Counted from the first letter of the stretch, positions 52,275 to 62,294 are shown. The stretch: 64,000 nt of DNA from Aminobacter carboxidus (GCF_014863355.1 NZ_JACZEP010000005.1:1-64000); one strand, 5' to 3'. Numbers and translations: made by a program. The notes: generated by a model not told the origin, from the letters alone.

Positions 52275-53564
52275 TTAACCGAGCTGCATGCGCTCCATGC
52301 GCAGAGCGGCGGCGCGACGATGCCCTTCCAGCCCCTCACTGGCGCTCTGGCGGATCGCCGCCGGTGCGACGGCCTCAACGCCGGAGCGCTCCAGCCACTG
52401 ATGGGTGCAGACTTTGACGTAAGAGCCAACCCACAGTCCGCCGGTGTAGCGCCCGGCGCCCATGGTCGGCAAAGTGTGGTTGGTGCCGCAGCATTTGTCG
52501 GAATAGACGACGCTCGCCATCGTTCCTATGAACAGCGAACCGTAATTGCGCAACCGCTTGGCTATCGCATGCGGGTCGATGGTGTGGATCTGCAGGTGCT
52601 CGGCGGCGATGAAATCGGAATAGCCCAACATCGCCGCCTCGTCATCGCACACAACGATCTGGCCGTAGTCTCGCCACGCGGGTGCTGCGACATTGGCGGT
52701 TGATAGACCTGAGAGCTGACGTTCGACCTCCACCAGCGTGTCTTGAGCCAGTTTTGGATCGGTGGTGATCAAGCCGACACGCGTACGCACATCGTGCTCG
52801 GCCTGCGCCAATAGGTCAGTGGCGATCATAGCAGCGTCGCCCGAGGCGTCGGCGACGATGAAGATCTCGCTCGGCCCGGCGAGCTGGTCGATGCCGACCG
52901 GCCCGAAAACCTGGCGCTTGGCTTCGTTGACATAGGCATTGCCGGGCCCAACGATCTTGTCGACGCCGGGAATGGTTTCGGTGCCATAGGCCATGGCGGC
53001 GATCGCCTGGGCACCGCCAACGCGGAATATGCGGTCCGCTCCGGAGAGGTGGCATCCGGCGATCATCGACTGATGCGCGTTGGGCGGCAGGCAAGCGATG
53101 ACCTCGTCGCAGCCAGCCACCTTGGCCGGCACAATGGTCATGACGGGCGCCGACAGCAGCGGATAGCGTCCTCCAGGCACATAGGCACCAATGCGGGCGA
53201 TCGGAATGACACGATGTCCGAGATGCAGGCCCGGCAGGGGTTCGACCTCAAGCGGGAGCATGGTCGCCAGTTGCGCCTCGGCGAAAGCGCGCACACGCTC
53301 GATGGCAAAACGTGTGTCGGCAGCGGTCTGCGGATCAAGTGCTGCCACCGCCGCCTCGCGCTCGGCCATGGAGACCTCGAAGTGCACGACCTCGGCGCGG
53401 TCGAAGGTGCGGCTGTACTCACGCAAAGCCTCGTCGCCGCGCTCGCGCACACCGGCAAGCACGCTTTTCACTGTTTGCTCTATCTCGCCGATATCGGCCA
53501 CGGCGGCGGGGCTAGGAGCCTTGAGATGATGGATGCGGGCGGCGATTTCAGATGAAAGCTGCAT
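52275..53564 (-). CDS. HisD-family dehydrogenase (histidinol or sulfopropanediol type)
   Basis: 429 residues from the ATG at 53564. The HisD fold is plain (VPGGRYPLLSAPVMTIVPAK; VGPGNAYVNEAKRQVFG; DQLAGPSEIFIVAD). The active-site stretch is CGTNHTLPTMGAGRYTGGLW, where biosynthetic HisD has AGPNH, and resembles the HpsN sulfopropanediol dehydrogenases. It is divergent from an XRE-cupin regulator and a PotDABC-type importer, so a catabolic role with an imported substrate fits better than histidine synthesis. NAD-dependent by family. Substrate unproven. Confidence 0.82.
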   Translation of the reverse strand: MQLSSEIAARIHHLKAPSPAAVADIGEIEQTVKSVLAGVRERGDEALREYSRTFDRAEVVHFEVSMAEREAAVAALDPQTAADTRFAIERVRAFAEAQLATMLPLEVEPLPGLHLGHRVIPIARIGAYVPGGRYPLLSAPVMTIVPAKVAGCDEVIACLPPNAHQSMIAGCHLSGADRIFRVGGAQAIAAMAYGTETIPGVDKIVGPGNAYVNEAKRQVFGPVGIDQLAGPSEIFIVADASGDAAMIATDLLAQAEHDVRTRVGLITTDPKLAQDTLVEVERQLSGLSTANVAAPAWRDYGQIVVCDDEAAMLGYSDFIAAEHLQIHTIDPHAIAKRLRNYGSLFIGTMASVVYSDKCCGTNHTLPTMGAGRYTGGLWVGSYVKVCTHQWLERSGVEAVAPAAIRQSASEGLEGHRRAAALRMERMQLG

Positions 53565-53693
53565 GGTTCTGTTCCGGATGACTGCGGTTTCGTGTCGACA
53601 GTGAGGGACGGCGACCCGCGACACAATCAGACGCCAGGCAACTGTCTAGTATTCTAACCGGTGAATGCTACCATCTCGACTGAAGGAGCCGCC

Positions 53694-54242
53694 ATGTCGC
53701 AAATCGGGGAACATCTACGCGAGCTGCGCCGTCGGCGCCATCTCGGCATCAGGGAGCTGGCGGCACGCTCGGGAATCTCGCATTCCACCATCTCGCTGAT
53801 CGAGCGCGACCGCATCAGCCCGTCGGTCGACACGCTGAGCGCCATCCTCGACGCACTCGGCACGACCTTGCCGGGATTCTTCTCCGGCATTACCTCGGTG
53901 GTGCCGTCATCGCCATTCTATTCGTCGCGCGATTGCATCGAGATTGGCAACCACGACTCGATCTCCTACCGCATGTTAGGTGTGAACTTCCCGAACCGCA
54001 CCGTATTGATGCTGCATGAGACCTATGCACCGGGCGCCGATACCGGCGAGGCTTTCAGCCACCAAGCCCAGGAAGCGGGCTTTGTCATGACCGGAGCAGT
54101 GGAGCTTACCGTAGGCAGCGAAAGCCGAGTGCTCATGCCCGGCGACGGCTATTATTTCGACAGCCGTTCGCCGCATCGCTTCCGCAATGTCTCCAACGAG
54201 GCAAGCCAGATCATCAGTGCGGTGACGCCGCCAACCTACTGA
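53694..54242 (+). CDS. XRE-cupin regulator (PuuR-like)
   Basis: 182 residues: N-terminal helix-turn-helix (IRELAARSGISHSTISLIER) and a C-terminal cupin (HQAQEAGFVMTGAVELTVGS; MPGDGYYFDSRSPHRF), like PuuR/SutR-type repressors. AAGGAG precedes the ATG. It lies between the HisD-like gene and the importer and probably controls both. Confidence 0.9.
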   Translation: MSQIGEHLRELRRRRHLGIRELAARSGISHSTISLIERDRISPSVDTLSAILDALGTTLPGFFSGITSVVPSSPFYSSRDCIEIGNHDSISYRMLGVNFPNRTVLMLHETYAPGADTGEAFSHQAQEAGFVMTGAVELTVGSESRVLMPGDGYYFDSRSPHRFRNVSNEASQIISAVTPPTY

Positions 54243-54369
54243 GAGTGCCAGGCGGCTCACGATCCGGTCGATATATCGACCAGAGCCTGACCCAGCGGCA
54301 TCAGGCCTGTTGCCCCCACCTCAGTTGTGCTTTTGTTATCTCCTCCAGAGGTGGAACAAGGATAAGAAC

Positions 54370-55422
54370 ATGACTTTAAAAAGGACAATCAGCACGATCG
54401 GTGCGGCGGGCCTGGCACTTTCGCTTGCGGCCGGAGCAGCGTCGGCCCGCGATCTAACCGTCGTATCCTGGGGCGGCAACTATCAGGATGCACAAAAGAA
54501 GATCTATTTCGAACCCTTCGCCCAGAAGCTGGGCAAGCCGGTGCTAGACGAAAGCTGGGACGGCGGCATCGGTGTTATCGCCGCCAAAGTGAAAGCCGGC
54601 GAGCCCAATTGGGATGTGGTGCAGGTCGAAACCGAAGAACTTGAGCTCGGCTGCACAGACGGGTTCTATGAAAAGATCGATTGGGACAAGCTCGGCGGCA
54701 AGGACAAGTTCCTGGCGGCGGGGGCGCATGACTGCGGGGTCGGCGCCATCGTGTGGTCGACCATGCTGAGCTATGACGGCGACAAGCTGAAGGACAGCGT
54801 GCCGACCTCATGGGTCGATTTCTGGGACACCGGCAAGTTCCCCGGCAAGCGCGGTCTGCGCCGCGGCCCGAAATACTCGCTTGAATTCGCATTGATGGCC
54901 GACGGCGTGAAGCCGGCTGACGTTTACACCGTGCTGCGTACGCCGGAAGGCATCGACCGCGCCTTCAAGAAACTCGACGAGATCAAGAAGGACGTGGTGT
55001 GGTGGGAAGCCGGCGCCCAGCCGCTTCAACTGCTTGCCTCGGGCGAGGTCGTGATGACGACCGCATATAATGGTCGCATCTCGGGCATCAACAAGACCGA
55101 AGGCAAGCACTTCAAGGTGGTCTGGCCGGGCAGCATCTACGCGATCGACAGCTGGGTGGTGCTGCGCAACAGCCCCAACAAGAACGACGCGATGGACTTC
55201 ATCGCTTTTGCCAGTGCCCCTGAAAACCAGTCCAAATTGCCGGAATATATCGCCTATGGCCTCCCGCAGAAGGAGGCGGCAGCGGCGGTACCGGCCAACC
55301 TCGCCGCTGACCTGCCAACGGCCGAAGCCAATCTGGTGGACGCGGTCGCACTCGATGGTGCATTCTGGGTCGACAACGTCGAGGAGCTGACCAGCCGGTT
55401 CAACGCCTGGCTGGCGCAGTAA
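54370..55422 (+). CDS. PotD/polyamine-type ABC substrate-binding protein
   Basis: 350 residues with a signal peptide (AAGLALSLAAGAASA, then RDLTVVSWGGNYQDAQ). Type of spermidine/putrescine-binding proteins; the C-terminal part includes AIDSWVVLRNSPNKNDAMDF. The ATG at 54370 is chosen for the signal peptide. First gene of the four-gene importer. Confidence 0.9.
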   Translation: MTLKRTISTIGAAGLALSLAAGAASARDLTVVSWGGNYQDAQKKIYFEPFAQKLGKPVLDESWDGGIGVIAAKVKAGEPNWDVVQVETEELELGCTDGFYEKIDWDKLGGKDKFLAAGAHDCGVGAIVWSTMLSYDGDKLKDSVPTSWVDFWDTGKFPGKRGLRRGPKYSLEFALMADGVKPADVYTVLRTPEGIDRAFKKLDEIKKDVVWWEAGAQPLQLLASGEVVMTTAYNGRISGINKTEGKHFKVVWPGSIYAIDSWVVLRNSPNKNDAMDFIAFASAPENQSKLPEYIAYGLPQKEAAAAVPANLAADLPTAEANLVDAVALDGAFWVDNVEELTSRFNAWLAQ

Positions 55423-55521
55423 GGACGTCAACACGAAAGGGGCCCGTGCTGGATGCGGGTTCCCTTAGTGCCTCCCCCGGCATCCGCCGTCGGAAGGGTC
55501 AACGCCTGCTGCGAGGGACCT

Positions 55522-56586
55522 TTGTCTGCTTTCATAAATCTCGAACGCATCTCCAAATCCTTCGGCACGTTCAAGGTGGTCGACGACCTCGATCTGGAGA
55601 TCGCAAAGGGCGAATTCCTAAGCCTGCTGGGCCCGTCCGGTTCGGGCAAGACGACGATCCTGATGATGCTCGCCGGTTTCGTCGAACCGAGCAGCGGGGC
55701 GATCACGCTCGAAGGCAAGCGCATCGATCATTTGCCGGCGCACCGCCGCAACATGGGCGTGGTGTTCCAGAACTACGCCCTGTTTCCACACATGACGGTC
55801 GCGGAGAATGTGGCCTTTCCACTGGTCATGCGCGGCGTGTCGAAGACGGAAGCCGCCGAGCGGGTCGCACGCGCCATCGACATGGTGCAACTCACTCACA
55901 TCAAGGATCGCAAACCGGCGCAACTTTCGGGCGGGCAGCAGCAACGTGTGGCCCTGACCCGCGCGCTGGTGTTCGAGCCGAACGTGGTGTTGATGGACGA
56001 GCCGCTGGGCGCACTCGACAAGCAGTTGCGCGAGCATATGCAGCTCGAATTGCGCGAACTGCACCGGCGGCTGGGGCTGACCATCGTCTTCGTCACACAT
56101 GACCAGGGCGAAGCGCTGACGATGTCCAACCGCATAGCCGTGTTCAATGCCGGCCAGATCGAGCAATTGGCATCGCCCGAAGCGATCTACGACCATCCGG
56201 AGACGCGCTTCGTGGCTGAGTTTATCGGCGAGACCAACATGTTTGCCGGCAAGGTGGAGGCACGCGACGGCGCGCGGACGAAGATCAGGCTTGACGCAGG
56301 CCCGATGGTGGAGGCCTACCTGACGACGGAGTTTGCCAGCGGCGCTGCGGCACTTGTAAGCGTGCGCCCCGAACGGGTAGGTCTCTCCGAGACTTCAAAC
56401 GCGGCGAACGCCATGCCGGTCAAGGTGCTCGACACCGTCTACCAAGGCGACCATATGCGCGTGCGTCTCGCCGGCAGCGGCGTCGAGATGGTGGCAAAGG
56501 TTGACCGCAAGACCCGCGCCTGGGCCGTCGGCGCCGAGGCGTTCGCCACCTTCAACCCTGATGAATGCACGGTGATTGCGCCATGA
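55522..56586 (+). CDS. PotA-type ABC ATP-binding protein
   Basis: 354 residues. The start is uncertain: TTG at 55522 with GAGGG upstream, or an ATG at 55453 with a longer unlike N-terminus. Walker A GPSGSGKTTIL, signature LSGGQQQRVALTRAL, Walker B VVLMDEPLGALD, His loop VTHDQGEA, and a C-terminal TOBE domain. ATGA overlap with the next gene. Confidence 0.92.
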   Translation: MSAFINLERISKSFGTFKVVDDLDLEIAKGEFLSLLGPSGSGKTTILMMLAGFVEPSSGAITLEGKRIDHLPAHRRNMGVVFQNYALFPHMTVAENVAFPLVMRGVSKTEAAERVARAIDMVQLTHIKDRKPAQLSGGQQQRVALTRALVFEPNVVLMDEPLGALDKQLREHMQLELRELHRRLGLTIVFVTHDQGEALTMSNRIAVFNAGQIEQLASPEAIYDHPETRFVAEFIGETNMFAGKVEARDGARTKIRLDAGPMVEAYLTTEFASGAAALVSVRPERVGLSETSNAANAMPVKVLDTVYQGDHMRVRLAGSGVEMVAKVDRKTRAWAVGAEAFATFNPDECTVIAP

Positions 56587-57770
56587 TGTCCTCGGCAATG
56601 CGCGCAAGATTGCGGGCGCTGGGGCTGATCATGCCGTTGATGGCGTTCTTGCTGGTATTCTTCGTCTGGCCGCTGGCAACGATGATGGTGGCTTCGGTCA
56701 CTGACGGCACGGTGCGCGGCGTGCTACCGCAAACGGCCACGGTGTTGGCAAAATGGGATGGAGAGGGCCCTCCAACGCCGGAAATGGCGGCGTCATTGGT
56801 CACCGACCTACGCATGCCGGTCGACTCGCTCGCTTTCGGCGATGCAGTGCGGCGGCTGAATAGCGAGCTTTCGGGTTTCCGCTCGCTGATGTCGCGCACC
56901 GCAAGCGCTGCCAAGGGCGCAGGCGAAGGCCAGGCCCTCGACCTCGTTGCCATCGACCCACGCTGGGGCGACGCCAAATACTGGCTGGCGATGAAACGCG
57001 CCATGCCACTCTACACCGACCGCTATCTGCTCGCCGCTGTCGACCTTGAACGCGACGCCAGCGGCAATGTCGCGGGACTTGATGCCAACACGTCGGCCAA
57101 CCGCCAGATCATGCTGCGAACCTTCTTGATCGCCGCGTCAGTGACGCTGTTGTGCGCGGCGATCGGGCTGCCCTATGCGCTGATCGCCGCGGCGAGCAAG
57201 GGGTGGGTGCGCGCGATACTACTGATCGCGGTGCTGTTGCCGCTTTGGACGTCCCTTCTGGTGCGCACGGCAGCCTGGTTCATCCTGTTGCAGAACGAAG
57301 GCCTGATCAACGACGCGCTCAAGACAATCGGCCTGATCAGCGAACCGCTGCCGCTGATCTTTAACCGCACAGGGGTCATCATCGCCATGACGCATGTTCT
57401 TTTGCCGTTCATGGTGCTGCCGATCTACAGTGGCCTGCTGACCATTCCAGCGAATCTGATGCCCGCCGCGGCCTCGCTCGGTGCGTCGCGCATCAAGGCG
57501 TTCCGACACGTACTGTTGCCGCTCGCATTCCCCGGCTTGATGTCCGGCTCGCTGCTCGTGTTCATGGTGGCGCTCGGTTACTATATCACGCCGGCACTTG
57601 TCGGCGGCGCCAACGACCAGATGATCAGCTCGGTCATCGCCTTCTTCGCGACCGGTACGGCAAATTGGGGCATGGCCGGGGCGCTCGGCCTTATCCTGCT
57701 TGTCGTCACAACGGTGCTCTATCTTGTCTATGGCAGACTTTCCCGCTCACCGACGATGGTGGCGACATGA
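56583..57770 (+). CDS. PotB-type ABC permease
   Basis: 395 residues. One N-terminal helix, an unusually long periplasmic insert (about residues 35-175), then five helices with the permease loop AAASLGASRIKAFRHVLLPL. Overlaps both neighbours by ATGA. Confidence 0.9.
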   Translation: MMSSAMRARLRALGLIMPLMAFLLVFFVWPLATMMVASVTDGTVRGVLPQTATVLAKWDGEGPPTPEMAASLVTDLRMPVDSLAFGDAVRRLNSELSGFRSLMSRTASAAKGAGEGQALDLVAIDPRWGDAKYWLAMKRAMPLYTDRYLLAAVDLERDASGNVAGLDANTSANRQIMLRTFLIAASVTLLCAAIGLPYALIAAASKGWVRAILLIAVLLPLWTSLLVRTAAWFILLQNEGLINDALKTIGLISEPLPLIFNRTGVIIAMTHVLLPFMVLPIYSGLLTIPANLMPAAASLGASRIKAFRHVLLPLAFPGLMSGSLLVFMVALGYYITPALVGGANDQMISSVIAFFATGTANWGMAGALGLILLVVTTVLYLVYGRLSRSPTMVAT

Positions 57771-58576
57771 GCGGCCAGACCAGTCCGATCCTGCGCATTG
57801 CCCAGATCGTGTTCGGCGTCGCCGTCGTGTTCTTCCTGCTGGCGCCAATCGTCGCCATCCTGCCGCTCGCCTTCAATTCCAGCGTATTCCTTAACTACCC
57901 CATTGAATCCTTCTCTTCACGCTGGTTCGGCGAGTTGCAAAGCAACGACATGTGGCGGCGCTCGATCGTCAACAGCCTGATCATCGGCTCCGGCGCGACC
58001 ATCGTCGCCACCGTGCTGGGCACACTGGCGGCACTCGGGTTGCGCAGCAGCCAACTGCCCTTCGCCAGCGCCATTCGCACAACCTTCCTGATGCCGATGG
58101 TGGTGCCCGCAGTGGTGCTCGGCGTCGGCATGCAAATGCTTTACGGCCGGCTCGGACTCGCCAATTCCTATCTCGGGGTCGTCGTCGCCCACGCAGTGTT
58201 GTGCATCCCCTTCGTGCTTGTCAGCGTATCGGGATCGCTCAATGCCATGGACCCGTGGCTGGAGCGGGCGGCGAGCAGCCTGGGGGCGTCGCCGACGCGG
58301 GTGTTCCGGCGCATAACTATGCCGATCATCATGCCCGGCATACTGACGGGGGCGGTGTTCGCCTTTGCCACCTCGCTCGATGAGGTGGTGCTGACACTGT
58401 TCGTCGCCGGTCCCAACCAGCGCACGCTGGCGCGGCAGATGTTTGCCAGCATCCGCGAGAACATCAGCCCGGCAGTGGCGGCTGCGGCCTTCCTGATGAT
58501 TGTCGGCACGCTTTGCATTGCCGGCCTTGTCGGCTTCCTGCGCTGGCGCAGCCAGAAGGCGCTGAAGCCTGCATAG
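57767..58576 (+). CDS. PotC-type ABC permease
   Basis: 269 residues, six helices, permease loop AASSLGASPTRVFRRITMPI. Last gene of the importer operon. Confidence 0.92.
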   Translation: MSGQTSPILRIAQIVFGVAVVFFLLAPIVAILPLAFNSSVFLNYPIESFSSRWFGELQSNDMWRRSIVNSLIIGSGATIVATVLGTLAALGLRSSQLPFASAIRTTFLMPMVVPAVVLGVGMQMLYGRLGLANSYLGVVVAHAVLCIPFVLVSVSGSLNAMDPWLERAASSLGASPTRVFRRITMPIIMPGILTGAVFAFATSLDEVVLTLFVAGPNQRTLARQMFASIRENISPAVAAAAFLMIVGTLCIAGLVGFLRWRSQKALKPA

Positions 58577-59075
58577 ACAAAAGGGCCGTCCAAGTCTTCC
58601 CCTTCGGCCGGCACTGGATCAGTCGGTAAGGCAAGTATCACGGCCATCAACCCCACGGTAAGCTCGCGGGAGACGCTCGTTCAAAGCCGATTTGCGAGCG
58701 GGAAAAACAAACGAAACTCAGGCGGTGTGAAGCGGGTCATCTCCTTGGTGCGCGAGGCATTTCACTCCAACGCGTCGAAGCTCGGCACGCCGTCGCGCGC
58801 CCCAGAGGCAAGGCACGACGTGCGCTAAACGCTCAGTAGGTCGTCAATCTTGATCGACAGATATCTGTAAGGCACGAGGTAGAGCCGCCCAAGCGTCGTG
58901 AAAGTCCAACTGATTACGAACTCGAGGGCTGCATTTCACCATGGTACAGCCGCTGCGCGTGTCAGGCTTGTGCGGCCCTACGCCTGACCGGGGCCCTAAC
59001 CGCCTGTTGCTTTGACAATAGCGGTAATAACGTATCGCTGGTACTGATGTCGCCATTCCAGCACGGGCCCCGCAG
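58577..59075. other. Intergenic stretch before the kinase gene
   Basis: No supported gene. TTTGACAATAGCGG near 59011 could be a -35 region for the kinase; no clear -10. Confidence 0.4.
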
Positions 59076-60164
59076 ATGACATCCGATACAGATAAAGCCG
59101 AGGCTGTCGAGCAACTGCTCGATACACCTGACCTTGCAAGTGCGCTGGAAAGCGACCAATTCAAGAAATTCCTCGACCAGGTGCCGATTGCCCTGGCGGT
59201 CTCGGACCTGACGGTGAAGGAGCGCGTTGTCTATGCCAATCCGGAATTTGAAAAACTCTCAGGCCTGACGGCGGCCAGCCTTACCCGACAAAACTGGTCC
59301 GGACTTTCCGGCGTTGGCCTCCACCGGCAAAACGACCGGCCACTGGCGGAGGCCGTGATCGAGGAAACCGAGTTCGTGGGCACCTTCCGGCTGGCGCGAA
59401 ACGAAGATAGGCAGGCGCTTGTCGACGTCTACTCCAATCTTATCGCGGACGACAACGGCAAGACCTGCTTTCGGCTGGTGGCGCTTGTCGACGTATCGGC
59501 TCATGGCGAGACCGAGGATTCGCGCTCGGTCGAGGAGCGCGTGCGCGAAAAGGACATGCTGCTGCGAGAGTTGCAGCACCGTGTGAAGAACAATCTGCAG
59601 ATGATCACCGCGCTGATCCGTCTGGAAACCCGAAATACCACCGAGCCGGACCAGAAGCGCTTCGAGAGGCTCGCCGGCCGCGTCGACGCCCTCGCCATCC
59701 TCTACCAGACACTGTCCGCTGACGAGCAAAAGGATGAGGTCGATCTCGGCGTTTATCTCAGCCAGATCGCGTCAGCGGTGATGACCTCGCATGCGGTCGA
59801 GGGTATTCGCCTTGACATGAAGGTGGATACCTATCCGGTTTCAATAAACGTCGCCATGCCGACAGGGTTGGTGGTAAACGAGCTGCTGACCAATGCGCTC
59901 AAACATGCCTTCCGCGGGCGTGACGGTGGCACAATAACCCTGCACAGCATCGTAAACGGCGATGGTTGCAGGATCATCGTTGCGGACGACGGGATCGGGC
60001 TGCCCGAAGGGGAGACCTGGCCCAAGCATGGGAAGCTGGGGGCGCTGATTGCGCACTCGCTGACCGAGAACGCCAAGGCGGAATTCGACGTCAACTCAAG
60101 TGCCACGGAGGGAACCAGGGTAACCATCGTTTTCAAACGGTCGGCTGCTTCCACAGCGAACTGA
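59076..60164 (+). CDS. PAS-domain histidine kinase, HisKA_2/HWE type
   Basis: 362 residues. PAS domain at about residues 28-130 (YANPEFEKLSGLTAASLTRQ). Kinase phospho-acceptor LLRELQHRVKNNLQMITALI with the HRVKNN signature. ATPase with N box NELLTNALKHAF and VADDGIGLPEG. This class includes PhyK/LovK kinases that feed the PhyR-NepR-EcfG stress cascade. No receiver gene adjoins. No membrane segment, so cytosolic. Confidence 0.9.
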   Translation: MTSDTDKAEAVEQLLDTPDLASALESDQFKKFLDQVPIALAVSDLTVKERVVYANPEFEKLSGLTAASLTRQNWSGLSGVGLHRQNDRPLAEAVIEETEFVGTFRLARNEDRQALVDVYSNLIADDNGKTCFRLVALVDVSAHGETEDSRSVEERVREKDMLLRELQHRVKNNLQMITALIRLETRNTTEPDQKRFERLAGRVDALAILYQTLSADEQKDEVDLGVYLSQIASAVMTSHAVEGIRLDMKVDTYPVSINVAMPTGLVVNELLTNALKHAFRGRDGGTITLHSIVNGDGCRIIVADDGIGLPEGETWPKHGKLGALIAHSLTENAKAEFDVNSSATEGTRVTIVFKRSAASTAN

Positions 60165-60776
60165 CGCCACCGGCAGTGCTGGTGTCGCCAAGTCATGCAA
60201 ACAGCGCTCCGACAACCCAGTACATCCTGATCTGAATTGGACAATCCTACGCTTTACTTCCAAACTGCACGAGGGGGTGCTCCGTCGCGCCATGCGGCGG
60301 AGACGCGAGATGGAACGCATCGGCGTCTGGGTGGCGCTTTGGTTTATTGTCCTGCCGCTTGCGCGTAATCCATCGATCAGAACCGAGTCTCGTATTGATT
60401 TAGTCAGCTTTGACGGTACTTCATCGGAGAGCTTGAACCGACTTTCGCCGTTCACGGCACCCGTGAAACAGCTGATAGATGTCGATCCCCAACAAAGGCA
60501 AGCAATGGTTACAGCGTGTCCTCCTCGTTCCATGGCAGGTTGTCGCGGAATTCCTTCTAGCCCGGGCAAGACTGGTCGCTGATGCCGGCTGGACTCGGCT
60601 AGGCCGTGCGGCCCATCAGGTCCTCAAGTCGCGCCACCTGGCCCGAGCAGATAATGTTGGCATCGCCATACTGCGCCGCTTGTCTGAAATGATGCTGCAG
60701 CCCTTTTGGCTAGTAACATTCGAGTGCCTGGCGCGATCATTTACTGAACGATGTCAGGTTCGGCAGTCATTCGTCC
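60165..60776. other. Intergenic stretch
   Basis: No supported gene on either strand; several open readings lack ribosome sites and family-like composition. Confidence 0.45.
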
Positions 60777-61073
60777 TCAAGTTTCCGTTTCTTGTCGAGC
60801 AGCGCCTTGCACGCCTTCCATGACCTTGACGACTTCCAAAATCATGGCGACATCTTCTCTGGTGGGAACAAATCGATACGCCGCCATTATGGTCAGTTCG
60901 AAGACAATGTCGCCCTGACTCAGATCGTTAATATTTCTCTCCGAATAGGCGATCTGCTCTCGATAATCTCCAATGGTCGCCGCGGCGCGCTGAAACAGTC
61001 GGTCAGTTTCGGAAGGGGACAATTTTGAGATCTCGTTTGCGGCGCGGATCAGTTCGGAGACGTCACAGGTCAC
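60777..61073 (-). CDS. Hypothetical helical protein, 98 residues
   Basis: Starts MTCDVSELIRAANEISKLSP; all-helical look (SETDRLFQRAAATIGDYREQ). The ATG overlaps the stop of the upstream gene by four bases (ATGA), so the two are coupled. Not recognised. Confidence 0.6.
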   Translation of the reverse strand: MTCDVSELIRAANEISKLSPSETDRLFQRAAATIGDYREQIAYSERNINDLSQGDIVFELTIMAAYRFVPTREDVAMILEVVKVMEGVQGAARQETET

Positions 61074-61300
61074 CGCATCTCCATTTCGAGTATCCCTTTC
61101 GCAGCCTCATAGATCGCGCCAAGAGCCGGCTCGGCAGCGTGGTGCTGCTCAAGCAGGTACAGGGCTTGCTCGTAGATCTCGCGAACCTCCGGGTCTGAGA
61201 GAATGCCTTTGGCTCCAAGCATCCCGACCAGGGAGGCAAGCAACGAGGACGACACCAGTTCGCTGGCAGCTAGGGCTTCAACACGGGGATCATCGGACAT
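61070..61300 (-). CDS. Hypothetical helical protein, 76 residues
   Basis: Starts MSDDPRVEALAASELVSSSL; short alpha-hairpins (SDPEVREIYEQALYLLEQHH). Upstream partner of the 98-residue protein. AAAGGCGTGAG precedes the start. Family unknown. Confidence 0.6.
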   Translation of the reverse strand: MSDDPRVEALAASELVSSSLLASLVGMLGAKGILSDPEVREIYEQALYLLEQHHAAEPALGAIYEAAKGILEMEMR

Positions 61301-61441
61301 CTCACGCCTTTCTGAAATCTAACTACCATTGGATGCACACGATCAGCTCCTCGACTAGCGTCGGCAACCATCATCGAGCAGAGATACAGCTGAGCACAGT
61401 CGGCGACAAGGTTCACGGGCTAAGGCGGCGTGCGAGCGCTT

Positions 61442-61663
61442 TCATGTGTCTTGGATGTTGGCATTAGGCCGGTTGGCATCACGCAGCCTCTCCCATCGAT
61501 CGAGCAGGTCTTCTGTCTCAGCGATTAGGAGGTCTCTTTGGGTATCATACACGCGGCGCATCGCATCGCCGCCTATCAGCTTGGGCTGCGCCTCTTCCTT
61601 AGCTATCGCATCCAGTCGGCGATGAATCGCCGCGAGGCGTTTGGTGATCTGATCGTCGTCCAT
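61442..61663 (-). CDS. Hypothetical coiled-coil protein, 73 residues
   Basis: Starts MDDDQITKRLAAIHRRLDAI; highly charged helix through most of its length. GGGAG precedes the ATG. No family recognised. Confidence 0.55.
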   Translation of the reverse strand: MDDDQITKRLAAIHRRLDAIAKEEAQPKLIGGDAMRRVYDTQRDLLIAETEDLLDRWERLRDANRPNANIQDT

Positions 61664-61697
61664 CTGATTTCTCCCATGCTTTCCGCTCAGGACTGTT

Positions 61698-61832
61698 TTA
61701 GAGGTTCGGCCACATCAGCCAGATAGCTGCCGCATTGACGCCGGCCGCAACGGCCAAGCCGATAGAGGAGCGATGCCAGATTGCGAAGGCCCCAATCGCC
61801 ATGGCGGCAATAGAGAACAGCAAGGGGTTCAT
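61698..61832 (-). CDS. 44-residue membrane peptide
   Basis: Starts MNPLLFSIAAMAIGAFAIWH and has a second hydrophobic stretch (IGLAVAAGVNAAAIWLMW). Two short helices; no good ribosome site. Likely real by composition; function unknown. Confidence 0.45.
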   Translation of the reverse strand: MNPLLFSIAAMAIGAFAIWHRSSIGLAVAAGVNAAAIWLMWPNL

Positions 61833-62294
61833 TAGCGGTCGCCGTCTTCCCCGCTCGCACCAGAGGGTTATCTCCAGAGCGGCGTTGGATTTGCCAGTCG
61901 TTAACGCTGCCGCGCAAATATGGTTCAAGCGGCCGTGTACCAGTGCCGCTGACAAACCACCCAATCGCCCTGCTGCCGTAAGGTGGCAGGGCCCTTTTTG
62001 CGTTTAAGCGCCTCCCGTCCCTTCGCCGTCTTCCTCAAGCACCGGCACTTGTTGGTCAGGTCTTTTTTTGAACCTTCGGTTTTGTCTTGAGTGGTTTGAG
62101 CGCTGACTTTGCCGGTTTTGGCGACTTGGTGGTCTTTGTCGGCGGATTCTTCGGACCTGGGGTTCTTCCCACCTTCCAAAAAGCGTCTCGGGCGGATCAT
62201 CGACCTTTTTCGATGCCTTCAGTCGGCAGTACGACGCATAAACGACAACATAACCGCACCGGATACGGCAGTCTCTGGAGTGAGTTACGTTCTA
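61833..62294. other. Intergenic stretch
   Basis: No supported gene. A Lys-rich minus-strand reading (about 62000-62200) may be a decayed small basic protein. Confidence 0.4.

Noticed and set aside
60096-60582. Two open readings after the histidine kinase gene
   Set aside because: No start context or recognisable sequence; opposite-strand shadows of one another.
61925-62200. Lys-rich minus-strand reading of 91 residues
   Set aside because: Mixed composition, no ribosome site, and a Trp/His-rich end; possibly a decayed basic stress protein but not callable.
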